Assembly (NCBI GenBank): GCA_022925895.1
Contig: JAKSYS010000030.1
Coordinates: forward strand, 124,001-188,000
Origin: Fragilaria crotonensis
Taxonomy: Eukaryota; Bacillariophyta; Fragilariophyceae; Fragilariales; Fragilariaceae
Direction: 5' to 3'
DNA length: 64,000 nucleotides
In this document: positions 44,556 through 55,190 of the stretch, in pieces
Layout: the number at the start of each line of letters is the position of its first letter
How positions within the stretch are numbered: the first letter of the stretch is position 1
The notes under the pieces: generated by a model
The model's input: only the letters and a program-made list of their open reading frames with translations
Database searches by the model: none
Told to the model about the DNA's origin: nothing
Position numbers and translations under genes: made by a program

Positions 44556-45998
44556 ATGATGCACCGTATCGCAATTGTCGTTGCATCGCTCGTTCTCCTT
44601 GGCGCAGATGGGTTCACCACCTATTCGCCGTCCCAACGGTAAGTGCTGTTTCGTTGATTGGATTGATTCATTCTTGGGATCGACTTATTCGGCGTACGAC
44701 ACACGGCGAGGCGAGGCGAGTGATCGTTTCGATAGTTACCAAGGTCGCGATCTATCTTGCGAGTACCTACAGGGTGGATGGGGAGATGCGAATCTGCAAC
44801 CTGTCGTATTCTCCCGTCGACAACTAAATCTCTGAACGACTCCCTTACACCCCTCCTAGGTCCAGGAATGCTGTCACCTTGCAGGCCTCACCTCTGCAGC
44901 TGAACCGTTCCATATTGGGACTTAAGACGAGCCGCGCTAAGAATCATGGCAACTCCTTGTCACCGTCGGCCAAAACGAATCCTACGCGCCAAATTGCCAT
45001 AACGGTAGGATCATGGAGATTTTGTACTATATCTGCGTCACCGACAACATTCTCAAAACATCCCATTGCGTCTTAGGTTCTCAAAAACGTCGCCACATCC
45101 TTCTTCATGCTAGCTCTCCTTCACACGCCAGCCGCTCTAGCGGCCAAGAAATCCACCGTCGTTGTAGAGCACTTGCACACGGGACAAAAGATTGCAAACT
45201 TTTTTCGATCATTTGGATTGCCGGATGTCGCTGTCTTGGCCCTCATTTCGGCCCTCCCAGTTGTGGAGCTCCGAGGTGCCATCCCCGTGGGGATATGGAT
45301 GGGATTGCCTATCACTACGGTCCTTCCGGCTTGTGTATTTGGGAATATGCTGCCCATCATACCAATCTTGTACCTGCTACGCAATGAACGACTCAAGTAA
45401 GTGACAAACAATGTTTGTTCAATGTGTATCCGTTGTCCCGCATCATGCGGTTGATTGGTCTCACTCATTCAAAAAAATTCGATTTCAGAAAGTTGATGGC
45501 CCCAATTTTGGATCGCGCTGAAAAAAAGTCGGCGAGTTTGGGTGTCGGTTCCCTTCAGAAGCAATGGGTTTCGCTAGCTGCCTTTGTAGGTGTTCCCCTT
45601 CCTGGAACGGGAGCTTGGACTGGAGCCATGGGGTCCTTTTTACTTGGAATGCCCACAGCTGTCGCTCTCTCTTCCATTTTTGCGGGTGTTGTGTCGGCAG
45701 GACTTATTATGTCCGCAATTACCTTGGCTGGCAAGAAAGGGGGGGAATCGCTGCCTTGGCTGTGTTGTTTGCCTTTACAGCGAAAGAACTCTTGTTTGGT
45801 GAGAAGAAGCAAGACTTTTTGGAGGCTAGTCCATACTGGGATCAGACTGACGTTCCAGTCAATGTGTACAAGAACAAGGAACCCTTCATCGGCAAGGTCA
45901 TCTCCACCAAGAGAATTGTCGGGCCACAGGCCACTGGTGAGACTTGCCACATCATCATCGACCACAAAGGCAAATTCCCATACTGGGAGGGACAATCT

Positions 45999-46033
<35 letters not shown>

Positions 46034-46737
46034 TGGAAAGCTACATTCTGTTCGTCTGTATTCCATCGCGTCATCCCGCTACGGCGATGACATGACTGGA
46101 AAGACTGGTTCACTTTGCGTTCGTCGCGCTACCTATTGGTGTCCCGAGCTCAAGGCCGACGATCCTGCGAAGAAGGGCATCTGCTCCAACTTCTTGTGTG
46201 ACACCATGCCTGGAGATGAAGTGCAAATGACGGGACCCGCTGGCAAGGTCATGTTGCTGCCCGAGGAGGATCCCAACACCGACTACATCATGGTGGCGAC
46301 CGGTACTGGTATCGCTCCCTACCGTGGTTTTGTCCGACGTCTCTTCGTTGAGTCAACACCCGCGGCTGCTGCCTACAAAGGTCAGGCCTGGTTGTTCTTG
46401 GGCGTCGCCAACAGCGATGCGTTGCTGTACGACGACGAGTGGCAGTCGGTTAAGGCGGCCCACCCCGATCAGTTCCGGTTGGACTATGCGTTGTCCCGTG
46501 AGCAAGAGAACAAGAAGGGGAGGCAAGATGTACATTCAGGACAAAGTTGAAGAATACGCCGACGAAATCTTCACCAAGCTCAACAACGGTGCTCACATTT
46601 ACTTTTGTGGTTTGAAGGGAATGATGCCTGGCATCCAAGATATGCTGAAGGATGTTGCGTCGTCCAAGGGCTTGGACTATGAAGAGTGGTTGAAGGGACT
46701 CAAGGCTAAGAAGCAGTGGCACGTTGAGGTGTACTAG
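44556..46737 (+). CDS. petH: Small-multidrug-export-like membrane domain fused to plastid ferredoxin-NADP reductase (two frame breaks)
   Basis: Exons 44,556-44,638, 44,860-45,004, 45,077-45,396 and 45,489-46,737 join in phase. Exon 1 is a signal peptide ending [12 protein letters not shown]; exon 2 is transit-peptide-like. Exons 3-4 encode a COG2426/small multidrug export-type domain: '[20 protein letters not shown]', [16 protein letters not shown] and a last helix '[16 protein letters not shown]'. With no stop this continues into FNR: '[18 protein letters not shown]', [13 protein letters not shown] (FAD), '[14 protein letters not shown]', '[15 protein letters not shown]' (NADP) and the C-terminal aromatic Tyr of 'WHVEVY'. 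Breaks: G7 at 45,739 should be G8; G4 at 46,517 should be G3. Total ~598 residues. FNR reduces NADP+ with ferredoxin electrons; the membrane part could tether it to the thylakoid. FNR identity is sure; the fusion needs transcript proof. Confidence 0.8.
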
Positions 46738-46939
46738 GTTTCCTTGCTGTCCGAAGATTATCCCCGAGCAGAGCTAACTCTAGGCGGGCCTTGTGCTCGC
46801 ATCTGACATCGAATCCACTACATGCGTTGCAAATATCAACTGTAACAGTATAATTTCTAATTGAATTAATTATGTTACGGTAGGCGTCCTCAATTGAGTG
46901 AAACACAGAAGTGAGTGCACACTCATTGGGAGTTGCGAA

Positions 46940-47413
46940 CTAAATCTTCGGTTTCGGTTGTCGCTCATTGTCTTTGCGTACATCGGAAGGAAGTAGCAGT
47001 CCATGGTCCACTGCAATTTGCGACTGACTCGACATGAGCATGGCGAGATCACTCAGTGGCATCAGGTTCCCTTCGGTTGGTCTCGGCATGTGCTGGATTC
47101 TTCTTGCTCGAGTTGGCGTTTCGAATTCGATCCACTTCGGGATCGGTGTTGCAGTTCGGTAAATTTGTGTACCACGGCGCGTCTTCAACTCCTTCAGTTT
47201 ATCACATTGGGAAGAAGTAGTGTTCCTTCTGCTTTCCGGGTCAAGATGCCCATTCGTAGTGCCGACTTCCATGCCAGCACCACCATCGCACATTGGCACA
47301 ATGCTTGTGGCCTTGGCCTTTTCGCTTCCGGGAGAAGCACATTTCTCTGGGGTGGGATCGTTATACTTGCAATGGCGGGAAGAAGAGAGTGTTCGGTTGC
47401 CATCGTCGTTCAT
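46940..47413 (-). CDS. Hypothetical hydrophilic protein, 157 residues
   Basis: A single reverse-strand frame from an ATG at 47,413. It is hydrophilic and rich in Lys, Arg, Thr and Pro, with 'IPKWIEFETPTRARRIQH' and 'LSDLAMLMSSQSQIAVDH' as its most protein-like parts. There is no signal peptide, membrane helix or known domain. A 192-codon forward frame overlaps it at 47,003-47,581; the reverse frame has more natural composition and ends 203 bp from FNR in convergent arrangement, so I prefer it. It could be an exon of a longer gene. Confidence 0.4.
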   Translation of the reverse strand: MNDDGNRTLSSSRHCKYNDPTPEKCASPGSEKAKATSIVPMCDGGAGMEVGTTNGHLDPESRRNTTSSQCDKLKELKTRRGTQIYRTATPIPKWIEFETPTRARRIQHMPRPTEGNLMPLSDLAMLMSSQSQIAVDHGLLLPSDVRKDNERQPKPKI

Positions 47414-48055
47414 ATTTCATCGAAGGTATGTAAATTGAGGCTCGTGCGTGTGCAAACAGATTCTCACTTGATTTCCTTCGAGTTCTCGATCTATTGCATT
47501 GATATCTTGTGTGAGTACGTTAATGTCTGTATGATTTCTGTCTTTGCACTCCTCCTTCTCATTCATAGCGTGCTGTACTGAAAGAATGTCAAGCAAAACG
47601 AGCTATATTCTACGTGCAAACCCGACCAAATCCATCTATTACATTCGATGACAGACCACATATAGATCAATGTGAATACGTGAAAGAATTGATGACGAAA
47701 CTGGTATTGATGTATCACTAAAAATGCACAGCGTAAACAAGAAGCGGGAATCGTGGGAATTTGTACTGTCGGCGACGATACGGCACCACGTCAATTGAGC
47801 AATTGACATGTACCTCTGTCTGCTACTGATTTTGTCGATTCTACTTGATACTCAACCGGCGTAAAGGTGAAGGAGCAACACTCGTGTGTGCAATACACAA
47901 AGGTTAACTTCAACCTTCAACCAACAAACATCTGTTGGACCTCCTTTCAGTCCTCTGCAGGAGCATAAATGCGAACTTTTACATTACACGGTATTGTCCG
48001 TTCACTGGACATTTATTTACCTTGGTTCTTTGACGTTCGACCGGTTATGTCTTAT
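47414..48055. other. No gene recognised
   Basis: Nothing with a recognisable domain. It may include the promoter of the reverse-strand gene ending at 46,940 and ordinary intergenic DNA up to the inserted element. Confidence 0.5.
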
Positions 48056-48429
48056 GTCCCGCCCAGGCTGTGTTATTTTGGGAACTTTTTCTTATTTTGG
48101 GAATTTATTCCCAATTAAACATTTCAAAAGTTCCCGATTTAAACCGTGTAGAATACGTAGGATTCAGTAGAGATCAACTGGCCATCGCCCGAATCTTTGT
48201 TGGATTGGCGTCGTACTGGACTCGGTCATAGTATTACTGAATTACTGTATTACTGTATGATGTCATCGATATACTGACGATCCACGTAGGAATTACGTAG
48301 GACTCACACTGTACTGTGTACTGTAACGTTCCCAATTAAAGTTCCCAAAATAAGTTTCAAAAATGTCCCGAAATAAGCTATTTTGGTGTTTTGGGGAACT
48401 TTCCCAAAATAACACAGCCTGGTCCCGCC
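48056..48429. mobile_element. hAT-like MITE with perfect 8 bp target-site duplication
   Basis: The element spans 48,064-48,421 (358 bp), beginning CAGGCTGTGTTATTTTGG and ending with the inverse AAAATAACACAGCCTG. Both sides carry GTCCCGCC (48,056-48,063 and 48,422-48,429). Inside are repeated inverted TTCCCAATTAAA and TTTTGGGAA words near both ends. There is no transposase. CAGG-type ends and 8 bp duplications fit hAT. Confidence 0.85.
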
Positions 48430-49270
48430 TGTTTGTTTATTCGTGCCTACTGTGGTACTGGGTACTGGAGTCTGGACAGGAAAAGCAAACAGTGTCTACA
48501 TGGAACAAGTACTTTTCGTTAGGTCTACTATGAATACGACGTACAAGCTACAAGTATTTGTACTCCGAGTACTTCGTTCTCCGGGGTACGGAGTACTTGC
48601 ACGGTAGTACGCGTTGTTCAATTTTCGCAGTTCAGGAGTACAAGTACAAGTACTTGTACTCGAGCACGATTTTACCATGTGGTGCCTGGTACTGTACGTC
48701 AACTGCTTACATGTTCAAGTACTAGTACGACCTGTACTTTGTACTGGTACTATGCACATGTTGGGTTTCACAACAGTACAAATAGTATGATATCTGACGG
48801 CTGAGCGCATGGGTCTGGTGTGGCAGTGGCTGCAAATACGGCAGGCCCCTTCAGTAGTTCATCATTGGGTCTATGCTAAAGTGCTACACCCGAAGTCCTG
48901 TGTTCGGTGACCGCGGCCCTGTACTTGCACAGTTGCAACTTCCGACTGAACGTTGCACTAACTGCCTCAGGTCGTGGTGCGATGGATCTCCAACACCATC
49001 TGTCACCATCCAACCCACTCTACTGCACTCACACGAAAAACACCATGGTAGGGAACAACAAAAACTCGAGTTGAAGGAGAAATTTCATGCGTCGCACATC
49101 CCACAACCAACCATATCCGTCCATAGTTATGACAGGCACCACAGGATTCAGTGTTCACAACAGTATCAATTGAAGTTGCTTTCTCCTGCCATCCAGGTGG
49201 TGTTCGACTTCGCAACGCGTTCACCTTCAAATCCCAATTATTTTACAGCAGAAATGCATTGGCATCTGGA
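48430..49270. other. GTAC-rich intergenic, no gene supported
   Basis: From 48,440 to 48,790 the sequence is dominated by GTAC words, including runs such as GAGTACAAGTACAAGTACTT. A 144-codon forward frame at 48,873-49,307 has no recognisable domain and is not supported. Confidence 0.5.
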
Positions 49271-49735
49271 TCATGTTGGAGGAGGCTGTCTCCCTCCATT
49301 AGATTGAAGTTCTCGACGCAAAAAGTGTCGGTACGGGTGTCGTGGTGGATCTGATGATGGGCATGCGACATCCACAAAGTGACCCCAAGAATCAGGAGCC
49401 GACTCAACAGCGGACAGGTTTAAGGTGGACGGCGACCTTCGTGGCTGAGTCCTATGACTGCTGGCGCATGACCCACCAGACAAGGTACTGATCGTCACCA
49501 TAGAGCCGCTTCTTGTAAGCCCACGTCGAGGCGACGTAGAAGAGCAGACTTTTGGTGTTACGAGAGTTAGTAGGGTTTTGTCGTCGTCGTCGTGCTCCTC
49601 GCCGTGTTTCCCGATGCTTGCCGATTTTAGATGTTTGTGCAATTGCGCGATTTTGGCTTCCTGATAGCGTGGTGTCTCCCAAGGATACAGGGTCCCCTCA
49701 CCTTGCACCACCACCACGTTCTTGTCCAAATTCAT
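49271..49735 (-). CDS. Putative protein or exon, function unknown, frame uncertain
   Basis: A reverse-strand frame of 154 codons from an ATG at 49,735. The first ~70 residues look protein-like ('GEGTLYPWETPRYQEAKIAQL' region, then an acidic patch). Further on, an overlapping frame (49,452-49,682) has more convincing protein sequence: LLFYVASTWAYKKRLYGDD followed by 'QYLVWWVMRQ'. The real product may therefore switch frame near 49,570, through an intron or a one-base error, as in several neighbours. No known family. The frame-1 tail is Ser/Arg/Pro-rich and may be noncoding. Confidence 0.35.
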   Translation of the reverse strand: MNLDKNVVVVQGEGTLYPWETPRYQEAKIAQLHKHLKSASIGKHGEEHDDDDKTLLTLVTPKVCSSTSPRRGLTRSGSMVTISTLSGGSCASSHRTQPRRSPSTLNLSAVESAPDSWGHFVDVACPSSDPPRHPYRHFLRRELQSNGGRQPPPT

Positions 49736-50238
49736 GTCCTCTGTCGCTGGAAATGGTTAATGGTAACCGCTGCACCGAGTTACTACAGTGGGCTGCCGAT
49801 GGCGAGACAGTGGAGAGGTCGAACGAGAATAGGCCTGGTCGGAAGCAATATCATTTGTTCGATTTATGTTCATGCCGAGTTGAAGTCCATAAGAAGTTCT
49901 GTGAAGAGTGAACCTGTGCTGATGAATCGACTAAGTGCCCTAGGGACTCCATTGTATTTTGGAGTAGTATTCTGGAGAATTCGAAATTTCAATGTTCGCG
50001 GGCGAAGTTTGAATCAATCCGATTGTATACAAGACAGAAGCAGTATGTCATAGTAGTATTCATACATACATACCCCCTAAACAAATACTGGAGATGTACT
50101 TGTACTACTAGTCAAGGATCCAGAGCATGCATAATGCACATGCATATCATATATGGATTACAATACACTGTACTCGCAGTACAGGTACACGTACTACCGT
50201 ACAAGTAGTCCGAGCTCTGAGTATTGAGTATCGCGAGT

Positions 50239-50655
50239 TCATAATGAGCCCTGTCCCCTGTCCCGAGTCGAGTCACATGTCGAATCTGGACACTGGACAC
50301 CATTCTTCGTCAATTTTAAACTATACAGACAAGGGAATAGGATACGTCTGCCGACCGTCGGGTTGAAATGCTTAACGCTACATACCTCTATGAAAGAGCC
50401 ATGGCCTCCAGAACTTTCGTCAAACTTCCCTCCAACCGAATCTGCCATCTGCCGTCTGGTTATCACCTTCCGTCGGATGCGATTCTGTCGCATGAAGGCA
50501 GGAATCAAGTATGTAAAAGTATGTAGGTCTACCAAGTAGAATATCGAGCATATGGATGGATTAAAGGTTTGTCCTTCGTGACCTGCATCGTCAAAACTTC
50601 TTCCCCACCTGCTGTTGTACATAATTGCTCTCGTATCACATACGCGCTCTGCCAT
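50239..50655 (-). CDS. Putative protein or exon(s), function unknown
   Basis: A reverse-strand frame of 138 codons. The middle part (about 50,385-50,505) reads 'NRIRRKVITRRQMADSVGGKF' and is preceded by a possible acceptor (CTGCCTTCATGCGACAG) and followed by a possible donor (GAG/GTATGT at about 50,386). That suggests a short real exon inside the frame. The ends look like noncoding GTAC-rich sequence. It might belong to the same gene as the reverse frame at 49.3-49.7 kb. Weak evidence only. Confidence 0.25.
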   Translation of the reverse strand: MAERVCDTRAIMYNSRWGRSFDDAGHEGQTFNPSICSIFYLVDLHTFTYLIPAFMRQNRIRRKVITRRQMADSVGGKFDESSGGHGSFIEVCSVKHFNPTVGRRILFPCLYSLKLTKNGVQCPDSTCDSTRDRGQGSL

Positions 50656-50810
50656 ACGATTCCAGAATTGCAGAAAGCAAGAGTTACATTTTTTATTGTT
50701 CCATCGAGACTTGTCTCATTTTATACTCCGTGTACTACAGGTTGGACCTTCCAAACAAAACATGATACGAACGACAATACTGGAGTCACGTTGTGCCCTG
50801 TTTGTGGTTG

Positions 50811-52009
50811 ATGTTGCACATATCGTTGCAGGGGGCAGCGGCGAGATTACCACCGATGAATGGTGGTCTGGCATTTGTCTCATCCGTTGGCAGTCGGCGA
50901 CGTCGTCATCTCAACAGCCCATCCTTGGGTCGCCTACAATCGAATCTTGCCATGGCACCGAAAGCAATGATCGCTGAAGTTGGTGGAACATCGAATGGTG
51001 TGAAGGTCGATAACGAGTGGGGAATCCCAGACAGCGAGACATTGGAGCCCCTCTCCCCAGTACCTCTCGAGGAACTTCCTAACGGAGGCAGAATCACCTT
51101 GGTCGGTGCAGGACCTGGTGATCCAGAACTGTTAACCATGTCTGCCTATCGTCTATTGAGAGATCCAGACGTCATGGTCATTGCGGACCGCTTAGTTTCT
51201 GACGAGATTCTGGACCTCATTGCCTCGCAAGACGTCAAAGTCGCTCGAAAAATGCCTGGATGCGCCGATTTGGCACAAGAAGAAATTTATTGGTGGGCCC
51301 ATCGTGGCATTCAAGAAGGGAAACATGTCGTCCGACTCAAGATTGGAGACCCCTTCGTCTTTGGTCGGGGTGGGGAGGAGGTACTCAAATTTCGATCTTT
51401 GGTGTCGAATCGACGGTCATTCCGGTACGTTACTTTCTGGCGGAATCGTCCGTCGCGAGTCTTGCATTCCTTTGTTGACCTCAATGTGTTCGTATAATGC
51501 TAACCGAGGTCTTTCTCCAGGGTGTATCAGCAGCATTTTCCGCACCACTGCTTGGGTCCATTCCCGTCACACATAGAGGGGTTGCAAGTCAGGTGGTCAT
51601 GTGTACTGGATACGGTCGAAATGGGACGTCGCCTGATTTGATTCAATATCACAAGGAGCAAACGATTGTGTTTTTGATGGCAGTAGGAAGACTGGATGAG
51701 TTATGTCAGCGTCTTATCAACCTGGCGGGATATCCGTCCAAGACACCAGTTGCAATTGTTGAACGCGCTGGGTGTCCAGACCAGAGAACTGTGGTCGGCA
51801 ATATGGAAACTATTGCTGATCTAGCAATCAAATACAATGTCAAGCCGCCCAGCACGATCGTTGTTGGTGATGTTGTGAACGTTCTTCTTGGTCAAGACGA
51901 TGAGAGTGGAGACTGTAACTGGCTTGATTCAAAACTTCACCACGGCAGTCGTGTAAAAACTGATGAGATTAAATTAAGAAGCTATAGGGCTCTAGCATAC
52001 TGTCTATAA
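50811..52009 (+). CDS. Uroporphyrinogen-III C-methyltransferase (siroheme pathway; one frame break)
   Basis: Exons 50,811-51,424 and 51,521-52,009 give ~367 residues. SUMT/CobA-type motifs: ITLVGAGPGDPELLTMSAYR (SAM loop), VIADRLVSDEILDLI, RLKIGDPFVFGRGGEEVL and SAAFSAPLLGSIPVTHRGVA with 'CTGYGRNG'. The enzyme adds two methyl groups from S-adenosylmethionine to uroporphyrinogen III to make precorrin-2, the entry to siroheme used by nitrite and sulfite reductases. Near 51,403 the frame shifts: TTTGGTGTCGAA should be TTTGGGTGTCGAA, restoring GVESTVIP ahead of the intron. The N-terminus is uncertain. A hydrophobic stretch after 50,811 could be part of a targeting signal; an exon upstream is possible. 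It is convergent with the ferredoxin gene, 209 bp away. Confidence 0.85.
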
Positions 52010-52218
52010 AATGAGTTAAGGCGTCTTTTATATCTTGTTGTTGCATTTGCATGACATTCTCATCGGACACAACCTCAATGTCCTTTGTCCGGTCGTCAAC
52101 AGCGACTGGCGTCAGCGAAATTCCGCGTCGGAACCTTGATCGGATCAACGCATTCACAAAGTTGGCTCTACTCGTCCGCACAACGTAAACATTCCAGCAT
52201 CATGGCAGCGTAAAAAAA

Positions 52219-52709
52219 CTATTTGATTTCTAAACCCTTCTCGATCAAACTCTTAAGTTTTGGTTCCGGTGGGACCTTCCCCACGCACGCCTTGATTCGT
52301 TGTCCTCCAACCGATATGGTGCACGATGCACATTCTCCTCTGAGTTTTTTTTTCACAAAGGAAATGTAACCAGGTGGAGTGAGTCCGTGAGAAAATGAAA
52401 TAGAGTCCATAACGTAACATTTTGATGCGATCACCACCATCGACACACCTAACAACCAGATATTCGTACTTACTTCTTGCAGGAGTATTTTGGCTTCACT
52501 CCCAGTGCAGCGCAAGCATTCTTGAGTGGAGAACCGGCCTTGAAATCCTTCTTCTGCCCATTGTAGGTCAAGAGTGTCATTTTCAGTTCACTCGATTTGG
52601 AAGCAGCGGAGACAAACGAAGGCTTCGTCGCATAGCTACCAATAAAGGCCTCGGTTACAAGGCAGTGACCTGCGAAGGTCAGAAAGGCGAGGATAGCGAA
52701 GAATTTCAT
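52219..52709 (-). CDS. Plastid [2Fe-2S] ferredoxin-like protein
   Basis: Exons 52,709-52,474 and 52,339-52,219 (donor GTAAGT, acceptor CTCAG) give 118 residues. The signal peptide ends LVTEAFIGS, an ASAFAP-like plastid motif. The mature part (~75 residues) begins after SELK with MTLLTYNGQKKDF. The cluster cysteines read YSC-KKGE-C-AS-C (C-x4-C-x2-C), the plant-type pattern, and the fourth is in 'RIKACVGKVP'. The tail (PKLKSLIEKGLEIK) is basic, unlike the acidic C-terminus of classical PetF. It may therefore be a specialised ferredoxin, not the main photosynthetic one. It is divergent from atpC, sharing a 551 bp upstream region, and convergent with the uroporphyrinogen methyltransferase. Confidence 0.85.
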
Positions 52710-53260
52710 CGCGGATATGGAACGAGCGCCAATTGTAGCAGTTGAACTGTTGGTGGGGTGCTTGAAACTGATTATATGATACCTCGAATTCGAAGGAGTA
52801 AGATAACTCCGTAAAAGTAATGTGAGGGTCTGGCACTAGTAGTAGTACACGGTAGGACTCCTTGTATAGACTCTATAGACCGATTGTAGAGAGTGGAGAG
52901 TGGAGATCCGTGATACCAGTATGAATAGTGTGCGTCGTCTCGGTTCGAAGTGCGACGTTCGAAGGGCCATGCTGACATGTTGAGCAGTGCTGAGGGATGC
53001 GATGGATGATGGATGACGGATGACGCAACCCAAATGATAGAAACCCTTGACGTCATCCGGTGTTGAACTTCAAATTATCCCTACTACGATTTTGGGAAGG
53101 AGTTCAACAATAAGGTTTTGAGAGATTCCCGGACAGATGGTTCAACTACCACCGGATTGGATAGGGGTAAAAATACGTAGCCGACCAAGTGACGTTCGTC
53201 AAGGATACGCGGTCAAAATCGTGAACCGCACAAAGAGCAGTGATCAAGCAACTGGCGACC
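52710..53260. promoter_or_regulatory. Shared divergent promoter of ferredoxin-like gene and atpC, with a TGACGTCA site
   Basis: The 551 bp between the two start codons contains a perfect TGACGTCA palindrome at 53,049-53,056. This is a bZIP/CRE-type site; TGACGT elements respond to CO2/cAMP and light in Phaeodactylum, from established work on carbonic anhydrase promoters. I see no clear TATA box. A role here is inference. Confidence 0.4.
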
Positions 53261-54672
53261 ATGAAGTACCTCTGTTTCGCAACTCTTTTGGCTGCTGCCA
53301 ACGCCTTTACGACCTCCCCTAGTGTTATCTCCACTGTTGGTGAAAAGTCGATCAACAATGTTTTCGCTGACTCCTCTGCTCACAGAACTCGCCGCTCAAC
53401 CATTGTTATGGACGGCAAGGCCAACGGTAAGGCTACGAGACTTTTGTACTGTCGCTCGTTGAACGGTGTACGGTGGTCACTTACGTACCTATTTTTGGAA
53501 CGATGAGGCATAACCATCATTCATCATACTGGAGTATGAGGAACCCATCAATAAACTCTTCTTCTGTTGTTGCTGAGGATTAATTACGACCGACGACGAT
53601 TGTTTTGGCATCGTTGGACTCGTGGGATGTAATCTATTCGCTGTGTCGATTGCTTGTTCGTGGTCGTTGCTGTAGTTTTGTGTACACACCCCCAGACGTG
53701 CGTCTCACCATGTACTACTGTATCACTTGAACCAAAACAGCCATCCGCGACCGTATTAAGTCAGTGAAGAACACCCGTAAGATCACCATGGCCATGAAAC
53801 TTGTCGCTGCTGCCAAAGTGCGTCGTGCCCAGGATGCCGTTCTTGCTACCCGTCCCTTCTCGGAAACTCTGCAATCAGTTTTCGGTGGACTTATTGCTCG
53901 TCTTGATGGTGAATCTATTGATCTCCCTTTGTTGACCCAGCGTGAAGTCAAGAAGGTTACCCTTTGCGTTATCACTGGGGATCGTGGTCTTTGCGGAGGT
54001 TACAACTCCTTCATGATCAAGAAGGCCGATGCCCGGTACAAGGAGCTCAAAGCTCAAGGTGTTGACGTTGATTTTGTGCTCATTGGTAAGAAGGGAATTT
54101 CTTATTTTGAACGTCGTGCCTATCCAATCCGCAAGACCTTCGAATGTGGGCAGAATCCAAATGCCAAACAAGGCCTCGCCATCTCGGAGGAACTCCTCAA
54201 CACGTACCTCTCTGGCGAGACCGACGCTGTTGAGCTTCTTTACACGAAGTTCGTTTCCCTCATCGCCTCCGTGCCTGCGACCCGTACCTTGGTACCCTTC
54301 TCTGCTTCCGATATCACCAACCAGGCTGATGAGATCTTCCAACTCACTTCTGCCGGCGGAGACTTCGGCGTTGAACGCACTGCACTGGCTGCTGCTGAGC
54401 CACAGGAATTCCCTAATGACATGATCTTCGAGCAAGAGCCACTCCAAATCGTCAACTCCATCCTCCCCCTCTACCTCAACGGACAAATCCTTCGTACTCT
54501 CCAAGAATCTGTTGCCTCCGAGCTCGCAGCCCGTATGCAGTCCATGCAATCTGCAAGTGACAACGCAGGAGAGCTTGCTAAGAACTTGAGCATGGAGTAC
54601 AATCGTGCTCGTCAGGCTGCCGTGACTCAAGAGATCCTTGAGATTGTATCGGGTGCTGCGGCCCTCGACTAA
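53261..54672 (+). CDS. atpC: Plastid ATP synthase gamma subunit
   Basis: Exons 53,261-53,426 and 53,741-54,672 give 365 residues. Exon 1 is a signal peptide ending AAANAFTTSP (ASAFAP-like) plus a basic transit region. Exon 2 starts 'AIRDRIKSVKNTRKITMAMK' and contains LVAAAKVRRAQDAVLATRPF near the N-terminus and 'LCVITGDRGLCGGYN', both typical gamma-subunit sequences. The C-terminal helix reads MEYNRARQAAVTQEILEIVS. The gamma subunit is the rotor shaft of CF1, coupling proton flow through thylakoid CF0 to ATP synthesis; in red-lineage algae it is nuclear. No frame break is seen. The 314 bp intron is the longest here. Confidence 0.95.
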
Positions 54673-55190
54673 GGAAGAACATTAATGAGTGCTTGTGTTT
54701 GCTGTCCTGCTCTCCGGGTCGCGCTATCGATCTCCCTTCTATTGTCGTACCCAAGTTTTCCTCCTCTAAATAAGTTCCATGAATGCCGATGGATGTGTTA
54801 GGAGAAATATTGGATTGAATCATATACATGAACTCAATCCGCATTTTGTTCCTGGTGTTTGCATTGGTTTTTTTTCAAGGTGGTAATAACCAAATAGTTA
54901 CTGCCTTGTCGTACGTTTCGTCCTATGTCTGTGTGCCTGGTACACCATAGACATAGTAGTACTTGTACTGTAGTACAAGGTACGATACTTGTACCTTGTA
55001 CAGTGTACCAGGTCTTACAAATGGTGTATGTATGGTGTACGGGGTATCGTGCATGGGTAAATCCAAGGAATCTGCGTTCACGATTCATGATTCATGATTC
55101 AAAATTCATGATGGTTCGCAACGCTATTTTCACCCGACCCTCTCGCTACGTATTCAAAGGAAAAACAATATTGTGCGTTTTCTGTTGAGA
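54673..55190. other. Intergenic, GTAC-rich in the middle
   Basis: No gene. GTAC words cluster between 54,910 and 55,030 (AGTACTTGTACTGTAGTACA). At 55,081-55,110 there is a short GATTCATGATTCATGATTC repeat. Confidence 0.7.

Noticed and set aside
45564-45600. Separate FNR start at the ATG at 45,564
   Set aside because: Out-of-frame sequence of the membrane domain; gives no targeting peptide, and the upstream frame carries the conserved family sequence.
47003-47581. 192-codon forward ORF
   Set aside because: Overlaps the reverse 157-codon frame and has less protein-like composition; no domain.
53875-54630. 251-codon reverse ORF
   Set aside because: Antisense shadow of atpC exon 2; no domain.
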